From assembly GCA_934133175.1 (NCBI GenBank), contig CAKPAX010000009.1, positions 1 to 47,413 of the forward strand: 47,413 bases of DNA. The letters are read 5' to 3'. Positions 25,914 through 33,828 of this stretch are shown here, one piece after another (position 1 is the stretch's first letter; every line of letters starts with the position of its first letter). Below the pieces are notes generated by a model, which worked only from the letters and a program-made list of their open reading frames with translations, searched no databases and was not told the origin of the DNA. A program made the translations under genes and the position numbers. This stretch comes from an uncultured Clostridia bacterium (GTDB lineage Bacteria > Bacillota > Clostridia > TANB77 > CAG-508).

Positions 25914-26786
25914 TTATGCTCCTTCTTCTCTTCTCCAATAAAATAGATATTGTTGTGCAAGTCCTGCTAAATTTCCAAATTTGTTTTGTGCTAATTTTTC
26001 TATTTCTTTCTTATTTACTTTTGTTTCATCTGGATTTTTTATATATAAATCATTCATTACTCTCCTTACCCAAACATCAATTGGGAAAACTTCAAATCTT
26101 TTTAGTGTAGAGAATAATAAAATACAATCTGCAACTTTTGGGCCAACACCTGATAATGTTAATAATTCTTCTCTTACTTTTGATGTATCTTTTTCATTTT
26201 GTAGCTTTTCTAAATCTACTTTTTTTTCTAGAATCATATGTGTTGTTTCAAAAAGCCTTATATCTCTAAATCCTAAACCTAAATTTCTATAATCTTCTAC
26301 TGTTACATCTTTCAATTCTTGAGTAGTTGGAAATAAATAATATTTTTTTCCATTCCAATCCACACATTTTCCATATTTTGTTGAAAGTCTTTCTATTATT
26401 CCTTTTATTCTTGGTATATTGTTATTTGCTGATATTATAAAAGATATAATTGTCTCCCATAAATCTTGATTTAATATTCTTATTCCATTTCCATAATTAA
26501 CACTTTTGCTAACATTTAAGTCTATTTTTGAAAGTTGTTCTTTTATTTTTTCATAATCTCTATCAAGGTCAAAATATTCTGTTACAACATCTTTTATATT
26601 TCCGCTACATATCCCTTTAAAAATTACTGTATCTTTTTCTTTTTGCACATTTAGTACACCATTTTTTATAACTCCTGTATAGCTTCCATTAGCTTGTTTA
26701 TTCCATCTAAAACATTGCCCACATTCAAAAATGTGTGGCAATTCAAATGATGTACAATTTTCTAATTTATATTGTTGTTCTTTCAT
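25914..26786 (-). CDS. 8-oxoguanine DNA glycosylase (OGG1-like)
   Basis: This 290-residue HhH-GPD DNA glycosylase/AP lyase excises 8-oxoguanine. An OGG N-terminal domain (ELPHIFECGQCFRWN) is followed by helix-hairpin-helix LSGVGPKVADCILLF, whose Lys is the Schiff-base nucleophile, and FPIDVWVRRVMNDLY with the catalytic Asp. The Lys-then-Asp order identifies the OGG1/Ogg class against MutY/Nth. No iron-sulfur cluster is present, as in the OGG1 type. I chose ATG 26786; a GTG at 26795 lies in the AAGGTGA ribosome site. It is the first gene of the repair operon. Confidence 0.9.
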   Translation of the reverse strand: MKEQQYKLENCTSFELPHIFECGQCFRWNKQANGSYTGVIKNGVLNVQKEKDTVIFKGICSGNIKDVVTEYFDLDRDYEKIKEQLSKIDLNVSKSVNYGNGIRILNQDLWETIISFIISANNNIPRIKGIIERLSTKYGKCVDWNGKKYYLFPTTQELKDVTVEDYRNLGLGFRDIRLFETTHMILEKKVDLEKLQNEKDTSKVREELLTLSGVGPKVADCILLFSTLKRFEVFPIDVWVRRVMNDLYIKNPDETKVNKKEIEKLAQNKFGNLAGLAQQYLFYWRREEGA

Positions 26787-26813
26787 ATTATTCACCTTAT
26801 CTTTTCTATGAAT

Positions 26814-26842
26814 ATTTTAACATATAACCCCCTTTTTTTCAA
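26814..26842 (-). promoter_or_regulatory. Possible SigA promoter of the ogg-addB operon
   Basis: On the minus strand TTGAAA (26837-26842) and TAAAAT (26814-26819) are 17 bp apart, about 28 bp before the ogg ATG. The -10 has one mismatch. Confidence 0.5.
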
Positions 26843-26887
26843 TGTGATTTTTAGGTTGTCAAAAAACCATATCCTATTGCCAAACTG

Positions 26888-27736
26888 TTATTCCGTTTTA
26901 AATCCTTCCCCGAATACTTCTCTAGCATTTGATAGTATTATAAAACAATGTGAATCTATATCTCTTGCAAGTTCTTTTATTTTCGCTATATCACTCCTTG
27001 GTGCAGCACATACTAATATTAATTTGTCTTGATTTGAATACATACCTTTTCCATATAATCCTGTTGATCCCTTTTTTATTTTTTCTCCAATCGCCTCAGC
27101 AATTTGTTCATTTTTATCTGATATTATAAATAATAATTTTGTAAAATATATTCCTTCAAATATTATATCTATCATTTTGCCATCTAAATATATTGCAATT
27201 GCAGAATATAAACCAATTTCTAATTCTCTAAAAAATATTATATTTAATGCAATTATTATTGTATCAACAATTACAATAACTGTACCCATTCTTATTTTAT
27301 GGTTATATTCTCTTATTATGTTAGAAATTAAATCTGTTCCTCCAGAAGAAGATTTTGACCTTAATACTATTGCTGTTCCTACTCCTATTATTATTCCACC
27401 ATAAATACATGCCAAAAATCTATCTTGTGTTAATGGAGTAAATTTTTCAAAAAAGTCTATAAAAACAGATAAACTTATTGTTCCTAATAATGATTTAAAA
27501 AAGAAATTTTTCCCTATTTTAAAAAATGCCATTATAAATAATGGGATGTTTAATGCAAGTACCATTGTACCAACTGGTATATTTAATAAATAATATGTTA
27601 TCGTTGCAATACCAGAAAATCCACCAGAAGATAACTGATTTGGCAATAAGAACAGTGATATTCCAATCGCCATTATTGCTGTTCCTATAATAGTTTCAAT
27701 GCATTCTATTAAAATTTCTTTTATATTTATTTTCAT
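26888..27736 (-). CDS. YitT family membrane protein (DUF161/DUF2179)
   Basis: This 282-residue protein of the YitT family has five or six hydrophobic segments in the first two thirds (about 10-175), including the glycine-rich PNQLSSGGFSGIATITYYL motif. A cytosolic DUF2179 domain makes the C-terminus (about 195-280). Function is not established; DUF2179 proteins are suspected transporters or signalling proteins. I chose ATG 27736; the GTG nine bases upstream lies in the AGGTGA site. That site falls within the 3' arm of a hairpin (27737-27780), so translation could be structure-controlled. It is the third gene after rnc and the radical SAM gene. Confidence 0.85.
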   Translation of the reverse strand: MKINIKEILIECIETIIGTAIMAIGISLFLLPNQLSSGGFSGIATITYYLLNIPVGTMVLALNIPLFIMAFFKIGKNFFFKSLLGTISLSVFIDFFEKFTPLTQDRFLACIYGGIIIGVGTAIVLRSKSSSGGTDLISNIIREYNHKIRMGTVIVIVDTIIIALNIIFFRELEIGLYSAIAIYLDGKMIDIIFEGIYFTKLLFIISDKNEQIAEAIGEKIKKGSTGLYGKGMYSNQDKLILVCAAPRSDIAKIKELARDIDSHCFIILSNAREVFGEGFKTE

Positions 27737-27780
27737 AAAAATCACCTATATTACAATTATTTGTAATTATAGGTGATTTT
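27737..27780 (-). promoter_or_regulatory. Hairpin containing the yitT ribosome site
   Basis: On the minus strand, AAAATCACCTATA (27768-27780) begins a 19-bp stem with a single bulged base and a 4-nt loop (27757-27760). It closes against TATAGGTGATTTT and then runs into TTTTTATG. The AGGTGA ribosome site of yitT is within the 3' arm. It looks like a terminator for the upstream radical SAM gene and an RBS-sequestering element at once. Confidence 0.7.
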
Positions 27781-27797
27781 ATTCTTACATATATTTA

Positions 27798-28865
27798 TTA
27801 ATTAATATTATCATCTTCACGAAAATCATTATAAGTTTTTGTAATATCTATTTTAGATTTTCCTTGTTTTATACTTTTGTCTTGTTTAACAATTAAATCA
27901 ACATCGTATATTTCTTTTAATTTATATACATTTTCTTTTTTATGACCTATTACATTATTCACATCTATTGGGTTTATTGTTACTTCTACCTCTTTAACTT
28001 TTACATTTAATTTTTTTATTTTACCAACTATTGCGTCATACCATAATGCTGATTCTACTAATTGTCTAAAAGCTGGATGAAATGGCCCAGCAACAACTTC
28101 ACTAGCATCATTTTCTGGATCTGATATTGTATCTGTATTTTGAAGTCCTATTCTTATTACATCTATATTTTTCTTTGAGAACATTGCTACTAAATCTTTA
28201 CATATTTCAACAGCTTGTGTAACTGTTATAGGTTGATATTCTCCACTTTTATATTCTTCTTCTAATTTTGTATTTTTTATAACCAATACTGGATATATTC
28301 TAACCATTTTAGGTTTTAGTTTAATTAAGGCTTTTGCTGTATTTATTTCATCAATTCTTGTACTTTCTGGAAGACCTACCATCATTTGATGACCTAGCTT
28401 AAATCCATGCCATCTTATCATTTTTGATGCCTTTTTTACATCTTCAAATGTATGTCCTCTATTACTTCTTTTTAGTATATAATCATTTGCTGATTGTACT
28501 CCAAGTTCTATTGTTTCTACTTTATATTTTTTAAGCATTTTTAGTATCTCTTTATTTATATAATCAGGTCTTGTAGAAATTCTTATACTATTTATTTTTT
28601 CATTTTTTATGTATTCATATGCTGTACTTAATAACTCTTCTTGTACAGACATATCTATTCCGGTAAAACTTCCTCCAAAAAAGGCTACTTCTTTATATGC
28701 ACTATCATTATTTATTTCTTTAAGAAATTCTTCTATTGTGTTTTTTACATCTTCTTTTGTGATCATTTTTGTTTGTCCACTAATAGATTTTTGATTGCAA
28801 AATATACAATCATTTGGGCAACCTAAATGTGGTACAAAAATTGGTATTACATATTGTTTTTTCAT
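27798..28865 (-). CDS. Elp3-like radical SAM protein
   Basis: This 355-residue radical SAM enzyme resembles the Elp3 radical SAM domain. Cys16, Cys20 and Cys23 (LGCPNDCIFCNQ) bind the cluster, in a CX3CX2C arrangement. FFGGSFTGID follows at about residue 64, and IELGVQSANDYILKRSNRGH and LGHQMMVGLP are the TIM-barrel strands typical of this family. The acetyltransferase domain of true Elp3 is absent, so it is the short bacterial form with unknown substrate. It is translated from ATG with AAAAGAGGTG. It is 26 bases behind rnc, which is a frequent Clostridial pairing. Confidence 0.88.
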   Translation of the reverse strand: MKKQYVIPIFVPHLGCPNDCIFCNQKSISGQTKMITKEDVKNTIEEFLKEINNDSAYKEVAFFGGSFTGIDMSVQEELLSTAYEYIKNEKINSIRISTRPDYINKEILKMLKKYKVETIELGVQSANDYILKRSNRGHTFEDVKKASKMIRWHGFKLGHQMMVGLPESTRIDEINTAKALIKLKPKMVRIYPVLVIKNTKLEEEYKSGEYQPITVTQAVEICKDLVAMFSKKNIDVIRIGLQNTDTISDPENDASEVVAGPFHPAFRQLVESALWYDAIVGKIKKLNVKVKEVEVTINPIDVNNVIGHKKENVYKLKEIYDVDLIVKQDKSIKQGKSKIDITKTYNDFREDDNIN

Positions 28866-28891
28866 ATTTTCACCTCTTTTAAACTTTTAAA

Positions 28892-29578
28892 TTATGAGTT
28901 TAATTTTTCTAATGCCTTTTTAGCCGCTTGCATTTCTGCTTGCTTTTTACTTTTTCCACTACCTGTTGCTAGAACTTTACCATTACATTTAACTTCAGAT
29001 TCAAATGATTTGTCATGATCCGGACCTTTTTCATTTATTATATTGTATTGTATTAGTACTTCTCCATGTTCTTGTAGTTTTTCTTGTAATACTGTTTTAT
29101 AATCTTTTATTCCAACATGTTTAGTAGCACTTTCTATGTCATCTTTTAGATTCTCTATAATAAATTTTTTTACAGGCTCCAATCCACCATCTAAAAACAT
29201 TGCTGCAATAATAGCCTCTACGCTATCTGCCAATATTGCAGGTCTTGTTTTTCCTCCAGACATTTTTTCTGATTTTCCAAGATACAAGAAATCACTAAAA
29301 TTATGCATTTTTGCAACTTTATATAAGCTTTTTTCGCATACAACTGTTGCTCTAACTTTAGTCATTTCTCCTTCTTTTAATTTGGTATAATTTTCATATA
29401 GATATTCACTAGATACAAATTCTAAGATACTATCTCCTAAAAATTCAAGTTTTTCATTGCTTTCTACTTTATTTTCATATGCATATGAAGTATGTGTTAA
29501 AGCTTTTTTTAACAATTTTATATTTTTAAATTCATATCCTAGTTCTTTCTGTAACACTTCTAATTCCAATATTTTCAC
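28892..29578 (-). CDS. rnc: Ribonuclease III
   Basis: This 228-residue dsRNA-specific endonuclease processes rRNA precursors and other structured RNAs. The N-terminal RNase III domain has NEKLEFLGDSILEF (about 40-53), the signature with two metal-binding acids, and further acidic residues in ADSVEAIIAAMFLDGG (about 117-132). The C-terminal dsRNA-binding domain covers about 158-228 and ends in ATGSGKSKKQAEMQAAKKAL. The size matches the family (B. subtilis 249). An AAAGGAGG site lies 8 bases from ATG. It leads the rnc-radical SAM-yitT run. Confidence 0.96.
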   Translation of the reverse strand: MKILELEVLQKELGYEFKNIKLLKKALTHTSYAYENKVESNEKLEFLGDSILEFVSSEYLYENYTKLKEGEMTKVRATVVCEKSLYKVAKMHNFSDFLYLGKSEKMSGGKTRPAILADSVEAIIAAMFLDGGLEPVKKFIIENLKDDIESATKHVGIKDYKTVLQEKLQEHGEVLIQYNIINEKGPDHDKSFESEVKCNGKVLATGSGKSKKQAEMQAAKKALEKLNS

Positions 29579-29649
29579 CTCCTTTAACTTGTATATAATT
29601 ATATACTATTTAAGCATATTTGAAAAGTATTAATCCAAAATTTTACAAA

Positions 29650-29681
29650 AAAGAGTAATATAGCTATTAATATTACTCTTT
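29650..29681 (-). terminator. Terminator of the LRR protein operon
   Basis: A 12-bp perfect stem (29650-29661 against 29670-29681) with an 8-nt loop, followed on the minus strand by a run of T. It lies just downstream of the LRR gene stop at 29688. Confidence 0.85.
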
Positions 29682-29687
29682 AAAAAA

Positions 29688-31658
29688 TTATATTTTTCTC
29701 ATATTTTTAATTCTAACTCCTAAATGTACACATATGCCAAAAGACACAACCACAACAACTATTATAATTATTACTCTATTAGTATCAAAAGATACTGCAG
29801 AATTTGAAGATACAATCTGTGATTTTCCTGGGTCTATTTTTACATCTTCATCAATACCTTCGCCATTTGAAACTTCTCTTAAAATTTCACCATTTTCACA
29901 AGTTACAATTTCACCATTTGTATTATTATAATTATAAATAAATGTAGAAATATTTCCGTTAGCATCTTTTGTGATTATTTCATAATCAACATTTTTATAT
30001 ATTTTAGTTTCTACTTCGTTATAATTATTAAGGCTTTTAGTACAATCTATATCATTTATTAATAGACTTTTTATTGGATTTTCTCTATCAGTTACAGAAA
30101 CTCTAATTTTAGCAAACTCGTCAGCTTCTTCTAAGACTTCTATTGTTATGACAGGTCCATCGTAATCCTCTGATAAGCTTACAACCATTATTTGACATGT
30201 TGCCGTATATTTTCCATCTTCTGTAGTTGCTGTTATATTAGTATTTCCTATATTTACCCCTTTAACTACACCATTTTCATTTACAGTAGCTACATTTTCA
30301 TCCTCACTTTTCCAAATAATTTTTTGTGTAGCATTTTCAACTGGTGTTATTGTTGCCATAAGCTTTATTGTTCCATTTATATCCAATGTTCCTGTATCTT
30401 TATTTAATGTAACTTTTGTTTCTTCTTTTGGTTCCTCTATCTCAATATTTACTGAACATCTCAATTTTAATGTAACATCATTTTCTGTATAACTTATTGT
30501 TATTATATTTTTATCTTTTTTTAAGTCTTCACCATCAGTTATTTCATAATTTTCTATATCTTTTGTCGTTCCATCATTATATGTAACTTGTAGAATCATT
30601 CCTGTTTTATCAAAATTTTCTCCCTCTTTATATGAAGTTTTATTAGGAATTTGTTTTATTGACAATTTTCTTGGTGCATCTAATATTATATAATTTAAAT
30701 TTTTTTGTTTTGCATAATTACTTGCCTTTGAACCATTTTTGCAATATATTTTTAAATTATTGCAATCAGTAAATACACCATTTTGTAAAGTTTGTACATT
30801 TTCAGGAATATTTATACTACTCAAAGAAGTACAGCCTGCAAATGCTTTACTACCAATTTCTGTTACATTCTCTGGTATTTCTATTGTCTTCAAACTTGAA
30901 CACATGTAAAATGTTTTTGGCTCTATTACCTTTATTTTATTAGGAATAATAAAATCTGTTAAATTATTGCATCCTGAAAATGCTTGTTCTTCAATATTTG
31001 TAATTGAATCTGGTAATGTTATATTGATTAAGTTTATACAGTTAGCAAATGCTTTTTTATCTATTTTTTTTACTGAATTAGAAATTACTACATTTTGTAT
31101 ATTTTCATTTGCATAAAATGCTTTCTCTGCAATCTCAGTTACAGTTTTATCATCTAATTTATTTGGAATTGTAATACTAGCTTTGTTTCCTAAATACTCT
31201 TTTATTTCAATATTAGAAGAAGCAAGTATATCATATGCATATTCTTCAGCTGTTATTAAATACTTTATATTATTTGATTTTGCATAATCTATAGCATCTG
31301 AATTATTTGCTGCATATATTATTAAATTAGAAGAACAATTTGCAAACGCATCGTTTCCTATTGATATTATAGTATCTGGTATTATAACTTTTGTTAATTT
31401 AGTATTTCCATAAAAAGCATTTTCTGACACTGATATAACATTATATTCTTTTACTCCAACAGGAATACTACTTGGTATAGTTATTTCTTTACTACTTCCT
31501 AAATAGCCTGTAATTGTAACTGTACTATTATCATTATTTATTCTATATTCATAATTTTGATAATTGGCTGAAAATACACAATTCGATTTACTTAAAATAT
31601 TCAATATAACAATAGCAAATAATATAAATAATACTTTTTTTATAACATCTTTTATCAT
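29688..31658 (-). CDS. BspA-type leucine-rich-repeat and Ig-like surface protein
   Basis: This 656-residue exported protein has a hydrophobic N-terminal signal (about 8-32). BspA/LRR_5-type repeats (about 55-325) contain units such as AFYGNTKLTKVIIPDT and AFSGCNNLTDFIIPNK. A Big_3-like Ig domain with YNDGTTKDIENYEI (about 340-405) and a Big_2-like domain (about 413-490) with WKSEDENVATVNENGVVKG follow. It ends with a single membrane helix VIIIIVVVVVSFGICVHLG and a basic tail (NMRKI), which anchors it to the membrane; there is no LPXTG. It is probably an adhesin or wall-associated protein. It is the last of five genes after rluB, which is an odd place for a surface protein. Confidence 0.85.
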   Translation of the reverse strand: MIKDVIKKVLFILFAIVILNILSKSNCVFSANYQNYEYRINNDNSTVTITGYLGSSKEITIPSSIPVGVKEYNVISVSENAFYGNTKLTKVIIPDTIISIGNDAFANCSSNLIIYAANNSDAIDYAKSNNIKYLITAEEYAYDILASSNIEIKEYLGNKASITIPNKLDDKTVTEIAEKAFYANENIQNVVISNSVKKIDKKAFANCINLINITLPDSITNIEEQAFSGCNNLTDFIIPNKIKVIEPKTFYMCSSLKTIEIPENVTEIGSKAFAGCTSLSSINIPENVQTLQNGVFTDCNNLKIYCKNGSKASNYAKQKNLNYIILDAPRKLSIKQIPNKTSYKEGENFDKTGMILQVTYNDGTTKDIENYEITDGEDLKKDKNIITISYTENDVTLKLRCSVNIEIEEPKEETKVTLNKDTGTLDINGTIKLMATITPVENATQKIIWKSEDENVATVNENGVVKGVNIGNTNITATTEDGKYTATCQIMVVSLSEDYDGPVITIEVLEEADEFAKIRVSVTDRENPIKSLLINDIDCTKSLNNYNEVETKIYKNVDYEIITKDANGNISTFIYNYNNTNGEIVTCENGEILREVSNGEGIDEDVKIDPGKSQIVSSNSAVSFDTNRVIIIIVVVVVSFGICVHLGVRIKNMRKI

Positions 31659-31673
31659 AATAATATTCTCCTA

Positions 31674-32396
31674 TTATTTTAATAAATTTTTTACTTCTTT
31701 TATTTTAAGATATCTCCAATCTCCAATTTTTAAATCTTTTACATCAATATTTCCTATTTTTGATCTATGCAGTGCAAGAACTTTTTTATTTATTGCTTCA
31801 CACATTTTTCTTACCTGTCTATTTTTTCCTTCATGTATTTTTATTTCTATCCTAGAAATATCTTTTTCTTTATCAATTTTTAAGATTCTTGCATTTGCTT
31901 CTTTGGTAATGTAATTTTCATCTATTACTACACCTTTTTGTAAATTTTCAATATCTTCTTTTGTTACTACTCCCTTTACTGTAACATTATATGTTTTTTC
32001 TATTTCATGTTTTGGATGAGTTACTTTATATACAAAATCTCCATCATTTGTTAATATTATTGCACCTGATGTATACATATCTAATCTTCCAACTGGTACA
32101 ACCCTTTTATTTGTTTTTATTAAATCTAAAACTGTATCTCTAGAAAATTGATCTTTTACAGTAGTTACATATCCAATGGGTTTATTTAATAATATATACA
32201 CTTTTTCGTCATCTTCATATTTTAAAGCTTTTCCATTAAAAGCCACTTTGTCTTTATCTGGATTAATCTTTGTTCCAAGTTCAGTTACTATTTTTTCATT
32301 TACTTTAACTTTTCCTTGGCTTATTAATTCTTCACATTTTCTTCTTGATGCCACTCCACATTCTGCCATATATTTTTGAAGTCTTATTTCTCCCAT
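31674..32396 (-). CDS. RluB/RsuA-family pseudouridine synthase
   Basis: This 240-residue enzyme converts a uridine to pseudouridine, most likely in 23S rRNA helix 92-93 (RluB) or a related site. The N-terminal S4 RNA-binding domain (RLQKYMAECGVASRRKCEELI, about 4-24) is followed by the catalytic domain with PVGRLDMYTSGAIILTNDGD, whose Asp (about 101) is the nucleophile, and KNRQVRKMCEAI. This motif set is the RsuA/RluB/E/F class, distinct from the RluD-type next to it. The start has AAAAGGAG upstream. It lies 17 bases after rluD and 15 before the LRR gene. Confidence 0.9.
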   Translation of the reverse strand: MGEIRLQKYMAECGVASRRKCEELISQGKVKVNEKIVTELGTKINPDKDKVAFNGKALKYEDDEKVYILLNKPIGYVTTVKDQFSRDTVLDLIKTNKRVVPVGRLDMYTSGAIILTNDGDFVYKVTHPKHEIEKTYNVTVKGVVTKEDIENLQKGVVIDENYITKEANARILKIDKEKDISRIEIKIHEGKNRQVRKMCEAINKKVLALHRSKIGNIDVKDLKIGDWRYLKIKEVKNLLK

Positions 32397-32413
32397 TTTT
32401 TCTCCTTTTAATT

Positions 32414-33331
32414 TTAAACTTTACTTGTTTCCTCTAGTTTCTTTATTACATCCTTAAAGTATTGTGGTAATTCAGCTTCCAAGTACATCTCTTCATTTGT
32501 AATTGGATGTCTAAATTTTAAAGACTTTGCATGTAAACATTGTCCCACAATTCCAAATTCATTTTTTCCATTTGAATATGTGTAATCTCCTACAATAGGA
32601 TAACCAATTTGTGATAAATGAACTCTTATTTGATGTGTTCTACCTGTTTCTATATTTACTTGTAATAATGTATAATTATTAAATCTTTCTAAAACTTTTA
32701 TATGTGTTATTGCATTTTTTCCATTTTTAACAACAGCCATTTTCTTTCTATCTTTTGGACTTCTTCCAATTGGCATATTTATTGTTGCTTCATTTTCTTT
32801 TACAAACCCTCTTACTAATGCAATATATGTTTTTTTAACTTCTCTATTTTTTATTTGCTCACTTAATTTTATATGTGCCTCATCATTTTTAGCAATTATA
32901 ATTATTCCTGACGTATCTTTATCTAATCTATGCACTATTCCAGGACGTATTTCTCCACCAATTCCAGATAAAGATCCTTTGCATATTGCCATTATTGCAT
33001 TTACTAATGTACCATCAGGATTTCCATTTGCTGGATGAACTACCAATCCTTTTGGTTTGTTTACAACTATTATATCTTTATCTTCATATATTACATCTAT
33101 CGCTATATCCTGAGCCTTTAATGATATTTCTTTTGGTTTCACTTCTTCTAATGTTATTCTATCTCCTTCTGCAACTTTATAAGATGCTTTCGTAACTTTT
33201 TCATTTACCATAATATGATTTTCATCTATCAATTTTTGTATCATTGTTCTAGAAATCGAATTATTTTCTAAACTTAAATATGCATCTAACCTTTTTCCTG
33301 CTTTTTCTTTTTCTACAATAAATTCTTTCAA
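32414..33331 (-). CDS. RluD-family pseudouridine synthase
   Basis: This 305-residue RluA/RluD-class 23S rRNA pseudouridine synthase has an N-terminal S4 domain (about 11-70), then PGIVHRLDKDTSGIIIIAK with catalytic Asp about 138, and TGRTHQIRVHL. The start is TTG at 33331 (AAGGAG, 6-base spacing); no in-frame ATG is near. It is 3 bases after lspA, an arrangement that is very common in Firmicutes (lspA-rluD). It likely acts on the large-subunit rRNA; which uridine is not clear. Confidence 0.93.
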   Translation of the reverse strand: MKEFIVEKEKAGKRLDAYLSLENNSISRTMIQKLIDENHIMVNEKVTKASYKVAEGDRITLEEVKPKEISLKAQDIAIDVIYEDKDIIVVNKPKGLVVHPANGNPDGTLVNAIMAICKGSLSGIGGEIRPGIVHRLDKDTSGIIIIAKNDEAHIKLSEQIKNREVKKTYIALVRGFVKENEATINMPIGRSPKDRKKMAVVKNGKNAITHIKVLERFNNYTLLQVNIETGRTHQIRVHLSQIGYPIVGDYTYSNGKNEFGIVGQCLHAKSLKFRHPITNEEMYLEAELPQYFKDVIKKLEETSKV

Positions 33332-33334
33332 ATT

Positions 33335-33817
33335 TTACTCCTTATCACTTTTATTTCTTTTTTCTTTAAATGTAAATATAGTAAATATTACAACAAATCC
33401 TATCCAACCTATTGTTATGTACAAATCAGCCAAATTAAAAACTGGAATATTTTTTATATTAATAAACTCTACTACAAATCCCCTAATAATTCTATCTAGT
33501 AGATTGCTTATTCCACCTGCTAATACTAAAGATAATACTATTTTTGTTTTCATATCTATTAATTTATTTCCATTTGTCATAAATTTTATTATTATTCCTA
33601 ATACAATTACATTTGTTACTATATATGAAAATGTTGAATTTTGTCCAACACCAAATGCTCCACCTGTATTTTCTGTTAATTTAATTTCAATAAAATTTTG
33701 TATTATTGTTTTATTAGGATTATTTATTATTATAACTAATTTTATTGCTTGATCTAATAAGATTAATAAAATCACTAATCCTATTATTATACTCGTAACT
33801 TTGCTTATTTTTTTCAT
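33335..33817 (-). CDS. lspA: Lipoprotein signal peptidase (signal peptidase II)
   Basis: This 160-residue, four-helix membrane aspartic peptidase cuts the signal peptide from lipid-modified prolipoproteins. The catalytic Asp residues are Asp108 in GGISNLLDR and Asp131 in FNLADLYI. The usual NTGGAFG segment is at about 50-56. The commonly conserved Asp in the G-x-VVDF segment is Glu here (VVEF). Helices are at about 8-28, 63-82, 90-110 and 133-152. The ATG has AGAGGAGAG upstream. It is translated as part of a five-gene operon from 35508 to 29688. Confidence 0.94.
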   Translation of the reverse strand: MKKISKVTSIIIGLVILLILLDQAIKLVIIINNPNKTIIQNFIEIKLTENTGGAFGVGQNSTFSYIVTNVIVLGIIIKFMTNGNKLIDMKTKIVLSLVLAGGISNLLDRIIRGFVVEFINIKNIPVFNLADLYITIGWIGFVVIFTIFTFKEKRNKSDKE

Positions 33818-33828
33818 TTTCTCTCCTC

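Noticed and set aside
25907..25960. The longer AddB N-terminus (18 extra residues)
   Set aside because: It overlaps the end of ogg and lacks AddB-like sequence; MSLKIIYGKSGTGKS looks like the canonical start.
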